Assembly: GCA_017437755.1 (NCBI GenBank)
Contig: JAFRXI010000013.1
Location: 1 to 64,000 of the forward strand
Direction: 5' to 3'
DNA length: 64,000 bases
Source of the DNA: Bacteroidales bacterium
GTDB taxonomy: Bacteria; Bacteroidota; Bacteroidia; Bacteroidales; UBA932
Positions 9,901-16,777 of the stretch are shown one piece after another (positions within the stretch are counted from its first letter, which is position 1; every line of letters begins with the position of its first letter). The translations under genes were made by a program, and so were the position numbers. The notes below the pieces were generated by a model. That model had not been told where the DNA came from and did not search any database. It worked only from the letters and a program-made list of their open reading frames with translations.

Positions 9901-9949
9901 CTGCCAGGGAAGCTGCCATCAGCAGCATGGACAAGAGGGTTTGTTTCAT
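6938..9949 (-). CDS. SusC-like TonB-dependent outer-membrane receptor (PUL 1)
   Basis: 1003 residues: signal peptide to about residue 19 (SLAAFAQ), CarboxypepD_reg-like domain about 22-95 (VKGTVQDALGPVIGATVLEQ), the Ton-box/linker region DEVVVVGYGTQKAKDL, plug domain about 115-225 (ILKDASAAAIYGVRAANGVI) and a 22-strand barrel ending in an aromatic-rich last strand (YTVGLKVNFK). It imports oligosaccharides bound by SusD, using TonB/ExbBD energy. Its start is 3 nt after the stop of the second GH144-like gene. The N-terminal domain is strikingly like that of the SusC at 19694 (both have GTSNGTSTGLDG and EVSCIGYA), so the two receptors may share a TonB or be recent paralogs in that part. Confidence 0.95.
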   Translation of the reverse strand: MKQTLLSMLLMAASLAAFAQGYQVKGTVQDALGPVIGATVLEQGTSNGTSTGLDGEYVLTVSSPDAVVEVSCIGYAAQTFKASDVPGTISLSEDTTFLDEVVVVGYGTQKAKDLTAPISTVKGEELSRQISGNALGALQGKASGVRIIQSGAPGASPSITIRGTGSLGSYATPLYVVDGVFVDDIGFVSTDDIQDMTILKDASAAAIYGVRAANGVIIITTKKGSKDHTEISYGGYLGIQVPVNVMKLASRDQYVELLNEANASDPSYVPKSASSYPVSTDWYSTLLRKYALTHNHSLDISGGSEKTSYALGLGYFYQDGIMDSENFYRRLNFRTRVDQKVKDWLDVGINVILSNYNRKDPATGAFTQAFVNPPVYPVYNEANTEAYPVDFDSPQRYGFGGSYGNPYAEIYYNDNRTKGFNVVSSTYAELKFLSGHLRLRTAYNMEYQGYHSASYNPEHLVYGTQGTKISKMGKTFGQRFKHIIDNTLTWADQKGRHSWSLMAGQSTRVETLTGLSGSATDVPDIDDQSRYLGLGSTKDITVTDLNPGPYRYNGLSFFTRGTYNWADRYLATVTMRADASSKYNEKWGFFPSVGIGWVLSEEPFMKNVPAFEYLKLRASWGLLGNDNIPANSSAIIGASGVGSSAVFNDVLVDGVGAQTVFQNYLKWEVVNEFDVGADFSFLTGRLTGELDYYNRTTHNVVFNVPIATGGGTGYLLANNGVVRNSGFEFNISWKDKVSEDLSYNVGLNLTTVKNRVIRLDGRDNIPGATVRGNFTTLTQKGYPIGSFWGYEIEGVYSSTKDAMLDDVSQAIKAAGYFKYKDQNDDLVIDEADKVFLGSPIPWLMTGLDFGLNWKGLDVGISLYGQFGNKILNAKRMNRGTFSDGNYDLDFYKNAWRKDAKSDKYPSAEAYTEAYTQQANSFFVEPGWFLRIQNVQAGWTFSNFGKMDFIRSLRVYISAQRPFTYFPYNGFTTEIGGSPIDSGIDTATHPMQAIYTVGLKVNFK

Positions 9950-9952
9950 ATA

Positions 9953-11257
9953 TTATTGATTATCAGTTGTTTTATAGTAAAAGCCGAGTTTCTTCAAGCC
10001 GTCTTTTATTTCCTGGCATCCCATGAAAAGGGTCCAGAGAAGGCCGGACCGGTAATTCTCTATCATGACAGCCTCGGGCCCCTGGTCGATGGCAAGGTAG
10101 TGGTCCACCACCGATTTTTCCCTGGATGGATTCACGGCGTCGTAAAAGCCGTAGGGCCCCCACATGCCGGGCATCTCCCACAGTTTCCGTATCACTTCCA
10201 TCGATTCCTCCGGAGTGTAGACTATTGAACTGATGGCTGCCGTGGGAGACACCGTCCCGTTTTCGTCGGGGGTCATGGGATGGTGGGAACTGTAGCCAAC
10301 GTCGGGGTCGTCGGACGATGTGAATCCCCAGAAATCCTTGCCGAAACCCTTGTGCCGTTTTGGATTCTCCATGGCATAGGCCCTGTGGATGAGTGTATGC
10401 GCGCGGTTCCGCTCAAAATAATCGGTGGTGCCGTCGGTAAGTCCACGGGGGTCCAGGCCGAGGAAGGAGTAGTGGCAGAAAAACAGCGGCCCGCCGTATT
10501 CCATACCCAGCGGAAGGGTTATCCCGTAGTACTCCTTGCCGTTATAATAGTAATCCGATGTCTTGTAAGAGGCCTCGTAGCACTCCCTCGTTATGGGATG
10601 GGTGGGGGAGGAAGCCGCCAGGACATAGGTTATCAGCGTTTCGTCGTAACCCTTGATGCGGTGATTCATCTTCCAGCCGTGGTTTTTGGACCAGTGCCAA
10701 TACAGCGAGTCCGTACCCCGGGTGTACCAGTCCCATTCCACCTCGTTCCATAGCCGGTCGCAGCGGGAGGAAAGGGCCGGGTCACGGGGCTTGAGCCACT
10801 CCCTTGCGGTGAGCAGGCCCTGAACCATGAATGCCGTTTCCACAAGGTCGCCGCCGTCATCGAACTGGCTGAAACTGAAGGGCTTCCCGCTGTCGGCATC
10901 GTACCAGTGGGCCCATGCCCCATGGAAGCGTTCCAACTTCTCGAGCGAGGTGACGATGCGGTCCAGGCGGGCTACCCCCTCGGCTTCTGGGTAATAGCCG
11001 CGGGATGCTCCGGCGATTATCGCCATCACCCCGAACCCCGAGCCGCCGATGGTGACTATGTTGCCGTTTCGGTCATTGTCCCTTTCGCGGGCGAGGCCGG
11101 TGGCCGGGTCGGCAAAGTCGGTGAAATAACGGATGGTACTCTTCTCGAGAGTGTCGAGAAGGGCATCGTCGTCAAGACGTCCGATCCTTTGCCCCGAAGA
11201 GCATGATAGAATAAGTGCTCCTCCCGTCAATACCAGGAGGAAGTGCCTGATATCCAT
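9953..11257 (-). CDS. GH144-type 'glucoamylase family' lipoprotein (short form)
   Basis: 434 residues with no Ig-like domain. The signal is MDIRHFLLVLTGGALILSCS with lipobox LILSC. The PF10091 alpha/alpha barrel fills the rest: 'YFTDFADPATGLARERDN', 'GGSGFGVMAIIAGASRGYY', 'GGDLVETAFMVQGLL', 'YWHWSKNHGWKMNHRIKGY' and 'AIDQGPEAVMIENYRSGLLW'. It is a clear paralog of the protein at 2934 and shares its order of conserved blocks. The start ATG shares one base with the stop of the GH3 gene (TAATG), so the two are translationally coupled. Family knowledge points to endo-beta-1,2-glucanase activity; other specificities exist in PF10091, so this is a family call. Two paralogs in one PUL may divide surface and periplasmic cleavage. 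Confidence 0.82.
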   Translation of the reverse strand: MDIRHFLLVLTGGALILSCSSGQRIGRLDDDALLDTLEKSTIRYFTDFADPATGLARERDNDRNGNIVTIGGSGFGVMAIIAGASRGYYPEAEGVARLDRIVTSLEKLERFHGAWAHWYDADSGKPFSFSQFDDGGDLVETAFMVQGLLTAREWLKPRDPALSSRCDRLWNEVEWDWYTRGTDSLYWHWSKNHGWKMNHRIKGYDETLITYVLAASSPTHPITRECYEASYKTSDYYYNGKEYYGITLPLGMEYGGPLFFCHYSFLGLDPRGLTDGTTDYFERNRAHTLIHRAYAMENPKRHKGFGKDFWGFTSSDDPDVGYSSHHPMTPDENGTVSPTAAISSIVYTPEESMEVIRKLWEMPGMWGPYGFYDAVNPSREKSVVDHYLAIDQGPEAVMIENYRSGLLWTLFMGCQEIKDGLKKLGFYYKTTDNQ

Positions 11258-13413
11258 TATATAGTGTAACTGAACGAGGCTTCTTTGACATTGTCGGAAG
11301 CCCCTCCGGTGAAGACCTTGAAATCTCCGCTCTCGGGTCCCCAGGTCATGTCGGCGCGCCAGAAGGAGATGGTCTCACGGTCTATCGTGAACGTTACTTC
11401 GCGGCTTTCCCCGGGGGCCAGGGTGACCCTTTCAAAGCCCTTTAGCTGCTTCACGGGGCGGGTCACGCTTCCAACCAGGTCACGGATGTACATCTGCACG
11501 GTCTCGGTTCCCTCAAGTGAGCCGGTGTTGGTGACTGTTACCTTGACCTGCAGGGAGCCGTCTCCGCTGAAGCCGTCCGCTGAAAGCTGCGGGTCGGAAT
11601 ACCCGAACGTAGTATAGCTCAAGCCGTGCCCGAAGGCATATAGCGGCTCGTTGGGGACATCCAGGTAGCGGGATTCATACTTGGCCTCGGGGTGAACGTA
11701 GGGCCGTCCGGTATTCTTCATATAGTGGTAAACGGGAACCTGGCCCAGGCAGCGGGGGAAGGTGATGCTGAGTTTCCCCGAAGGGTTGTATTCCCCGAAT
11801 AGCACGTCGGAAACCGCATACCCGCCCATCGTGCCGGGATACCAGGCTTCGAGAACGGCGTCGGCAAGTGCGGATTCTTCAGTGATATCCAGCGGACGGC
11901 CGTTCATCAGGACAAGGACCACCTTCTTTCCGGAAGCCTTGAGCTTCTTGAGGAGTTCAGTCTGGTCTTTGGGGAGGCGGATGTCGGAGCGGGAAGCGGC
12001 CTCACCCGTCCAGTGGCAGTTCTCTCCGGCGACCATGACAGCCACGCCTGCCGAGGGACTTACGTTTGCCGCTCCGTTATATTCCTTTATCGCATCTTCG
12101 ACCGAGGCGGGGACCTGGTCTACCTTCCCTGCGCCCCTCCATGAGCCCAGGAGGTCGTCCCTGGAAGCGGCGAGGGGGCCTGTCACGGCTACCCTGGTGC
12201 CCTTTTTGAGCGGGAGAATGCCGTCATTCTTCAGAAGCACCATGCTCCCGGCGGCTATGCGGCGGGCCGCTGCGAGGTTCTCCTCAGTCATGGTCCTTGC
12301 GTCCTGGCGCTCCTCGCTGCAGTAGCGGTAGGGATCGTCAAAGAGGCCCAGTGCAGCCTTGACGTTGAGGACGCGCCGGACGGCCTCGTCCACTGTCTTG
12401 ACACTGACCTTGCCGTCGTTAACGGCCTGGACCAGGTAATTCATGAACGAAGCGCTCTGCATGTCCATGTCGATCCCGGCGTTGGCGGCCAGTACCCCGG
12501 CATCGGCGTTGTCTGTTGCGTAGCCGTGGTTTACCATCTCGTTGATACCGGTGTAGTCCGTCACCACAAAGCCCTGGAAGCCCCATTCACCCTTGAGGAT
12601 TTCCTGCATGAGGTGTTTGTTGGCGGTGGCCGGGATTCCGTCCAGCTCGTTGAAAGAGGCCATTACGCTGAGTGCGCCGGCGTCCACTGCGGCCTTGTAC
12701 GGAGGGAGGTAGAATTCCCTCAGCCAGCGTTCGGACATGTCGACGGTGTTATAGTCCCTTCCGCCCTGCGGGGCCCCGTAGGCGGCGTAATGCTTTATGC
12801 AGGCTAGCAGGGTGCTGTCAGCGGCAAGGTCCTCTCCCTGGTAGCCGCGGGTCAGGGCGGCGGAAACCAGGCTTCCCAGATATGGATCTTCTCCGGCTCC
12901 TTCCGAGACGCGGCCCCAGCGGGGCTCCACGCAGATGTCGCACATTGGCGAGTAAGTCCAGTGGAGACCGGCTGCCGCGGCTTCACTCGCCGCTATCCGG
13001 GCCGACTCCTTTATTGCATCCATGTCCCATGAACACGACATCCCGAGGTTGATTGGGAAGATGGTCCTGAAGCCGTGGATAACGTCGTATCCGAAAAGGA
13101 GGGGGATTCCAAGCCTTGTCTCATTCACCGCCACGTCCTGGAGTTTCCTGGTAAAATCCGCGTCGTAAGCATTGAATATGTTTCCGCACCGTCCGGCCCT
13201 GATATCTTCCAGGTAGCCTTTGCGCAGCGTGGGGCCGGTGACCGCCCTGTCGGCGGTGAACAGCACCATCTGTCCGACTTTCTCCTCAAGGGTCATGACC
13301 TTGAGCAGGGAGTCGACCTTGGGGAAAGACAACTCGTTTGAGGTGGAAGTATATGCCGTTCTTCCACATGCCGCCGCAAGAACTATGGCGAGGGGCAGGA
13401 TTGCTTTATTCAT
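11257..13413 (-). CDS. GH3 beta-glucosidase lipoprotein
   Basis: 718 residues from the ATG at 13413, chosen because it opens a proper lipoprotein signal (NKAILPLAIVLAAACG); the frame stays open further upstream but that part crosses the promoter. The GH3 N-terminal barrel runs to about residue 380, with the nucleophile Asp in FVVTDYTGI. The alpha/beta sandwich follows, with an acid/base candidate Glu in 'GENCHWTGEAASRSDI'. A fibronectin-III-like domain closes the protein (VTNTGSLEGTETVQMYIRDL). The architecture is that of BglX-type enzymes, which release glucose from beta-gluco-oligosaccharides. As the first gene of the PUL, it would finish oligosaccharides produced by the GH144-like enzymes; a Bacteroides GH3 of this type prefers sophorose-type beta-1,2 links. 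The linkage here is an inference. Confidence 0.88.
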   Translation of the reverse strand: MNKAILPLAIVLAAACGRTAYTSTSNELSFPKVDSLLKVMTLEEKVGQMVLFTADRAVTGPTLRKGYLEDIRAGRCGNIFNAYDADFTRKLQDVAVNETRLGIPLLFGYDVIHGFRTIFPINLGMSCSWDMDAIKESARIAASEAAAAGLHWTYSPMCDICVEPRWGRVSEGAGEDPYLGSLVSAALTRGYQGEDLAADSTLLACIKHYAAYGAPQGGRDYNTVDMSERWLREFYLPPYKAAVDAGALSVMASFNELDGIPATANKHLMQEILKGEWGFQGFVVTDYTGINEMVNHGYATDNADAGVLAANAGIDMDMQSASFMNYLVQAVNDGKVSVKTVDEAVRRVLNVKAALGLFDDPYRYCSEERQDARTMTEENLAAARRIAAGSMVLLKNDGILPLKKGTRVAVTGPLAASRDDLLGSWRGAGKVDQVPASVEDAIKEYNGAANVSPSAGVAVMVAGENCHWTGEAASRSDIRLPKDQTELLKKLKASGKKVVLVLMNGRPLDITEESALADAVLEAWYPGTMGGYAVSDVLFGEYNPSGKLSITFPRCLGQVPVYHYMKNTGRPYVHPEAKYESRYLDVPNEPLYAFGHGLSYTTFGYSDPQLSADGFSGDGSLQVKVTVTNTGSLEGTETVQMYIRDLVGSVTRPVKQLKGFERVTLAPGESREVTFTIDRETISFWRADMTWGPESGDFKVFTGGASDNVKEASFSYTI

Positions 13414-13435
13414 GTTGAATTGGTTACAGTTTTGG

Positions 13436-13443
13436 CAAATATA
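13436..13443 (-). promoter_or_regulatory. -7 box of the GH3-GH144-SusCD operon
   Basis: TATATTTG on the minus strand, 22 nt upstream of the GH3 ATG. No clear -33 TTG is visible; the region where it should be (about 13463) is covered by the first of the paired direct repeats, so a regulator bound there could act on this promoter too. Confidence 0.5.
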
Positions 13444-13462
13444 GGAAATATAAATCACTTCC

Positions 13463-13492
13463 CGTCTGTTCATCGCCGTTTTTCCGCCGTCC
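13463..13492 (+). promoter_or_regulatory. Putative LytTR operator A (direct repeats) upstream of malQ
   Basis: Two 9-bp half-sites, CGTCTGTTC (13463-13471) and CCGCCGTCC (13484-13492), start 21 bp apart. The second ends 35 bp before the malQ -7 box, just upstream of its -33. An extra partial copy, TCGCCGTTT, lies between them. A matching pair stands upstream of the transporter at 18329. LytTR regulators such as AgrA bind 9-bp direct repeats spaced by about 12 bp, and a LytTR regulator is encoded next door. Confidence 0.5.
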
Positions 13493-13505
13493 GTCGGAAA
13501 TGCAG

Positions 13506-13535
13506 TTGCCTTTTTTATATTTTGGACTATATTTG
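13506..13535 (+). promoter_or_regulatory. malQ promoter
   Basis: TTG (13506-13508), 19 bp, TATATTTG (13528-13535): a full match to the Bacteroidota sigma-ABfr consensus. The leader is about 17-20 nt. The 11 bases CTATATTTGTCC minus its last base recur at the transporter promoter (18277-18287). Confidence 0.75.
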
Positions 13536-13558
13536 TCCGGACAACTGAACCGATAACC

Positions 13559-15994
13559 ATGATCATGATAAAGATTTCGCTGAAATACGATACCGCATGG
13601 GGCGAGAACCTCGTCCTGTCGTCGGAAGGTCGCCGTATGCCCATGAAATACCGTGCCGGAGGCGTGTGGGACGTGGTTTTTGAAGCGGACGAAGCCGTCC
13701 GGACCCTTGCCTATTCGTTCCTGGTGGAGCGTGACGGAGAGGTGATTCGCAAGGAATGGCGCTCCCATTCGGTAAAACTTGCTGCCGGGTATTCCGACGT
13801 TGAAATCCATGACCGCTGGATTGACCGGCCTCATGGCTCCGCCTTTTTCTCGTCGGCCTTTACCAAAGTGATCTTTGCCCATGCTTCCGGGAAGGAACCG
13901 TCGAGGAGGGGGAACCTTACCTTCCGGGTAACCGTTCCGGAGGTCAGGAGGAACCAGGTGGTGGCCGTCGCGGGAAGCGGCGACAAACTGGGCTGGTGGA
14001 ACAGGTTCCATCCGCTCTTCCCGGCCGGTTTCCCCACGTGGGAACTGACCGTACATGCCAAGGAAGCATTTGAATACAAGTTTGTCATACTGGACGGTGA
14101 AACCATGGAACCGGTCCTTTGGGAGACCGGCCCGGACCATTTCTTCCCCGGAATCCAGGGGGCTGGCAAAAGGGTGGTGGTGGCTGATGCGGCGCCGGTT
14201 TTCCGGACGGTTCCCTGGAGGGGCGCCGGGGTCGCGGTTCCCGTATTCTCGCTCAGGACATCCGACAGTTTCGGTACAGGTGAATTCCATGACCTCAAGA
14301 AACTGGTTGACTGGGCAGTGGCTACCGGACAGAACTTTATCCAGCTGCTCCCGGTAAACGACACCACGATGACCGGGACATGGCAGGACTCCTACCCGTA
14401 CAACGCGGTTTCATCGTTCGCCCTGCATCCGCAGCTTCTGCACCTGCCTTCTGCCGGGGTGCGCCAGGACAAGGCTTACCGAGAGATGAAAGCCTCGCTG
14501 GAGGCTCTTCCTGCGGTGAATTACGAGGCCGTGAACAGCGCCAAGCTCCGGATGATGCGGAAATTGTTCCAGAGCAAAGGGGAGACCACCCTCGCAAGCG
14601 GGGAATTCCGCTCTTTCCTGAAGGATAACGATTCCTGGCTTCTCCCTTACGCCGTATTCTGCGTGCTGCGTGACATAAACGGTACCTGCGACTTCTCCAC
14701 TTGGGGCAAGTATTCCCGCTACAGCCGTGCGATGGCTGAGAAATTCGCGGCGGCACATTCACAGGAGGTGGATTTCTACCGCTTCCTGCAGTTCCATCTG
14801 GATGCCCAGCTGAAGGACGCCGTGGCCTACGCGCACCGCTGCGGGGTGGCCATCAAGGGCGACCTTCCCATCGGAGTGAGCCGTACCAGCGCCGACGCGT
14901 GGGCTTCTCCGGAACTCTTCAACATGGACATGCAGGCCGGAGCCCCGCCGGACGCTTTCTCCGCCGACGGCCAGAACTGGGGTTTCCCCACATATAACTG
15001 GGAGAGGATGGAAGAGGACGGCTTTGCCTGGTGGAAGGCCCGCCTCAGGAAGATGAGCGACTATTTTGATGCCTTCCGGATCGACCATATCCTGGGATTC
15101 TTCCGTATCTGGGAGATACCGGCAAAGTACAGGAGCGGCCTGATGGGACATTTCAATCCGGCCCTGCCTTATTCCGCCGACGAACTCAGGATCAAGGGCT
15201 TCGACCCTTCCGTCCCCGGAATCGCAACACCCGGGGACGGCGGCGAAACCGATGTCCTTTTCGTGGAGGATCCCCGCCGTGGCGGATGGTACCATCCCCG
15301 GATTCTGGGGGCCGATACGGTGGCGTATTCACATCTGGAAGACTGGAGGAAATCAGCTTACGACGCCCTGTACGAGGACTTTTTCTATCACAGGCACAAT
15401 GCTTTCTGGAAGGAGACGGCCATGAGGAAACTTCCGGCGCTGCTGCGTTCCACAGGGATGCTGGCATGCGGCGAGGACCTTGGGATGATCCCTTCGTGCG
15501 TGCCCGAGGTCATGGATGAACTCAATATCCTGAGCCTCGAGATCCAAAGGATGCCCAAGGACCCGAAGGACGATTTCGCCGATCCTTCCCGCTATCCGTA
15601 TTTCTGCGTCTGCGCCACCGGTACCCATGACACCTCACCGCTGCGCGCCTGGTGGGAGGAAGACCGCAGTCTTACCCAGAAGTTCTATTCCAACATGATG
15701 CACCGCGGCGGCGGAGCCCCTTGGTTCTGCGAGCCATGGGTCGCGGAAGATATTGTGGAAGACCATCTTGCATCGCCCGCGATGCTGGTGGTACTGCCCC
15801 TCCAGGACTGGCTTGCAATCGACGGGCGGGTCCGTTATCAGGGAAATCCGGCCGACGAAAGGATAAATATCCCGGCCATCCCGCGCCACTACTGGCGTTA
15901 CCGCATGCACTGCACCCTTGAGAGCCTGATTGCCGACCAGGCGCTTTGCTCCAGGATCAGGAGCATGGTGTATTCGTCGGGAAGGGGAGTCTGA
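13559..15994 (+). CDS. malQ: 4-alpha-glucanotransferase (GH77) with two N-terminal starch-binding domains
   Basis: 811 residues. The cytoplasmic amylomaltase disproportionates maltodextrins and releases glucose. Residues 1-95 and about 115-225 are two CBM20-like domains; the second reads 'VAVAGSGDKLGWWNRFHPLF' then 'YKFVILDG', the usual CBM20 strands. The GH77 barrel follows from about residue 230 (FSLRTSDSFGTGEFHDLKKL). The nucleophile Asp is in AFRIDHILGFFRIWEIP, the acid/base Glu in LACGEDLGMIP and the third Asp in TGTHDTSPLRAWW. This two-CBM20 architecture is common in Bacteroidota. There is no signal peptide. The ATG at 13559 is used; a second in-frame ATG follows two codons later. It converges, with a 1-nt gap, on the LytTR gene, and its promoter carries the putative LytTR operator. 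Confidence 0.93.
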   Translation: MIMIKISLKYDTAWGENLVLSSEGRRMPMKYRAGGVWDVVFEADEAVRTLAYSFLVERDGEVIRKEWRSHSVKLAAGYSDVEIHDRWIDRPHGSAFFSSAFTKVIFAHASGKEPSRRGNLTFRVTVPEVRRNQVVAVAGSGDKLGWWNRFHPLFPAGFPTWELTVHAKEAFEYKFVILDGETMEPVLWETGPDHFFPGIQGAGKRVVVADAAPVFRTVPWRGAGVAVPVFSLRTSDSFGTGEFHDLKKLVDWAVATGQNFIQLLPVNDTTMTGTWQDSYPYNAVSSFALHPQLLHLPSAGVRQDKAYREMKASLEALPAVNYEAVNSAKLRMMRKLFQSKGETTLASGEFRSFLKDNDSWLLPYAVFCVLRDINGTCDFSTWGKYSRYSRAMAEKFAAAHSQEVDFYRFLQFHLDAQLKDAVAYAHRCGVAIKGDLPIGVSRTSADAWASPELFNMDMQAGAPPDAFSADGQNWGFPTYNWERMEEDGFAWWKARLRKMSDYFDAFRIDHILGFFRIWEIPAKYRSGLMGHFNPALPYSADELRIKGFDPSVPGIATPGDGGETDVLFVEDPRRGGWYHPRILGADTVAYSHLEDWRKSAYDALYEDFFYHRHNAFWKETAMRKLPALLRSTGMLACGEDLGMIPSCVPEVMDELNILSLEIQRMPKDPKDDFADPSRYPYFCVCATGTHDTSPLRAWWEEDRSLTQKFYSNMMHRGGGAPWFCEPWVAEDIVEDHLASPAMLVVLPLQDWLAIDGRVRYQGNPADERINIPAIPRHYWRYRMHCTLESLIADQALCSRIRSMVYSSGRGV

Positions 15995-15995
15995 C

Positions 15996-16769
15996 CTACC
16001 TTGACATCCAGGAAAGGAAGGCGTCGGAACGGGCACGGCTGACGGTAAGGTCGGTGCGCTCTTCCACGCCTTTTTTCAGTATTATCTTAAGGCGTCCTCC
16101 CAGCAGTTTGGAGATGCTGTCTATTACGCCTTCCGCAACTATGGCGCTGCGGGAGATACGGAAGAACATGGATGGATCGAGGTTCTTTTCAATGGTGTCC
16201 AGGGACTCGTCCATGACGTAGCTCCGGCCCTGCCTGGTTACGATCCAAGAGTTCTTGGATTCGGAATACAGGTATGCTATGTCCCCGGTGTTCACGGGCA
16301 GGATCCTGTCGCCCAGGCGGATCAGGAAGCGGCTCCGGAATTCCTCGCACGCTTTTCCAAAGTCAGGTGATGCAGGTGATGCGGAGCCTGAACGGAGTCT
16401 CTCCTCCACCCTGGAAACTGCCCTCCGGAGGCTCTCCACGTCAACCGGCTTGAGCAGATAGTCGATTGACCCGGTCTCGAAAGCCTTGACTGCATAGCTG
16501 TCGTAGGCGGTGGTGATAACTACCTGGGAGGTAATAATCGTCTCCCTGAAAATCCCGAAGCAGTCCCCGTCGGACAGCTCCACGTCCATGAAGATAAGGT
16601 CTGGGGCATCCTGGCCGCGATGGGCCCGCAGCCATTCCACGCTTTCCCTCACCGACGAGGCCGTCCCGGTTATATGGATCTGCGGGAAATTGGTGGTAAG
16701 CAGGAAAACCATGTTCCTGAGAGCCATCGGCTCATCCTCTATGACCAGTGTGCTTATGATCCTGTCCAT
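15996..16769 (-). CDS. LytTR-family response regulator
   Basis: 257 residues. The receiver domain occupies about 5-120 with acidic pocket EDE (11-13), phosphoacceptor Asp62 in LIFMDVELSDGD, the Thr in VITTAYDSY and the Lys in DYLLKPVD. A short linker leads to a LytTR DNA-binding domain (about 150-255) with 'DRILPVNTGDIAYLYSESKN' and 'FFRISRSAIVAEGVIDSI'. It is read 8 nt after the histidine kinase gene, so the two form a cognate pair. Both flanking outward genes (malQ and the MFS transporter) have paired direct repeats of LytTR-operator geometry, so I infer it controls alpha-glucan use. No SusR-type or hybrid two-component regulator is present in the window. Confidence 0.9.
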   Translation of the reverse strand: MDRIISTLVIEDEPMALRNMVFLLTTNFPQIHITGTASSVRESVEWLRAHRGQDAPDLIFMDVELSDGDCFGIFRETIITSQVVITTAYDSYAVKAFETGSIDYLLKPVDVESLRRAVSRVEERLRSGSASPASPDFGKACEEFRSRFLIRLGDRILPVNTGDIAYLYSESKNSWIVTRQGRSYVMDESLDTIEKNLDPSMFFRISRSAIVAEGVIDSISKLLGGRLKIILKKGVEERTDLTVSRARSDAFLSWMSR

Positions 16770-16777
16770 GTCTCAGG

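Noticed and set aside
13414-13644. Upstream extension of the GH3 frame (77 codons)
   Set aside because: It crosses two promoters and the malQ start and would bury the lipoprotein signal.
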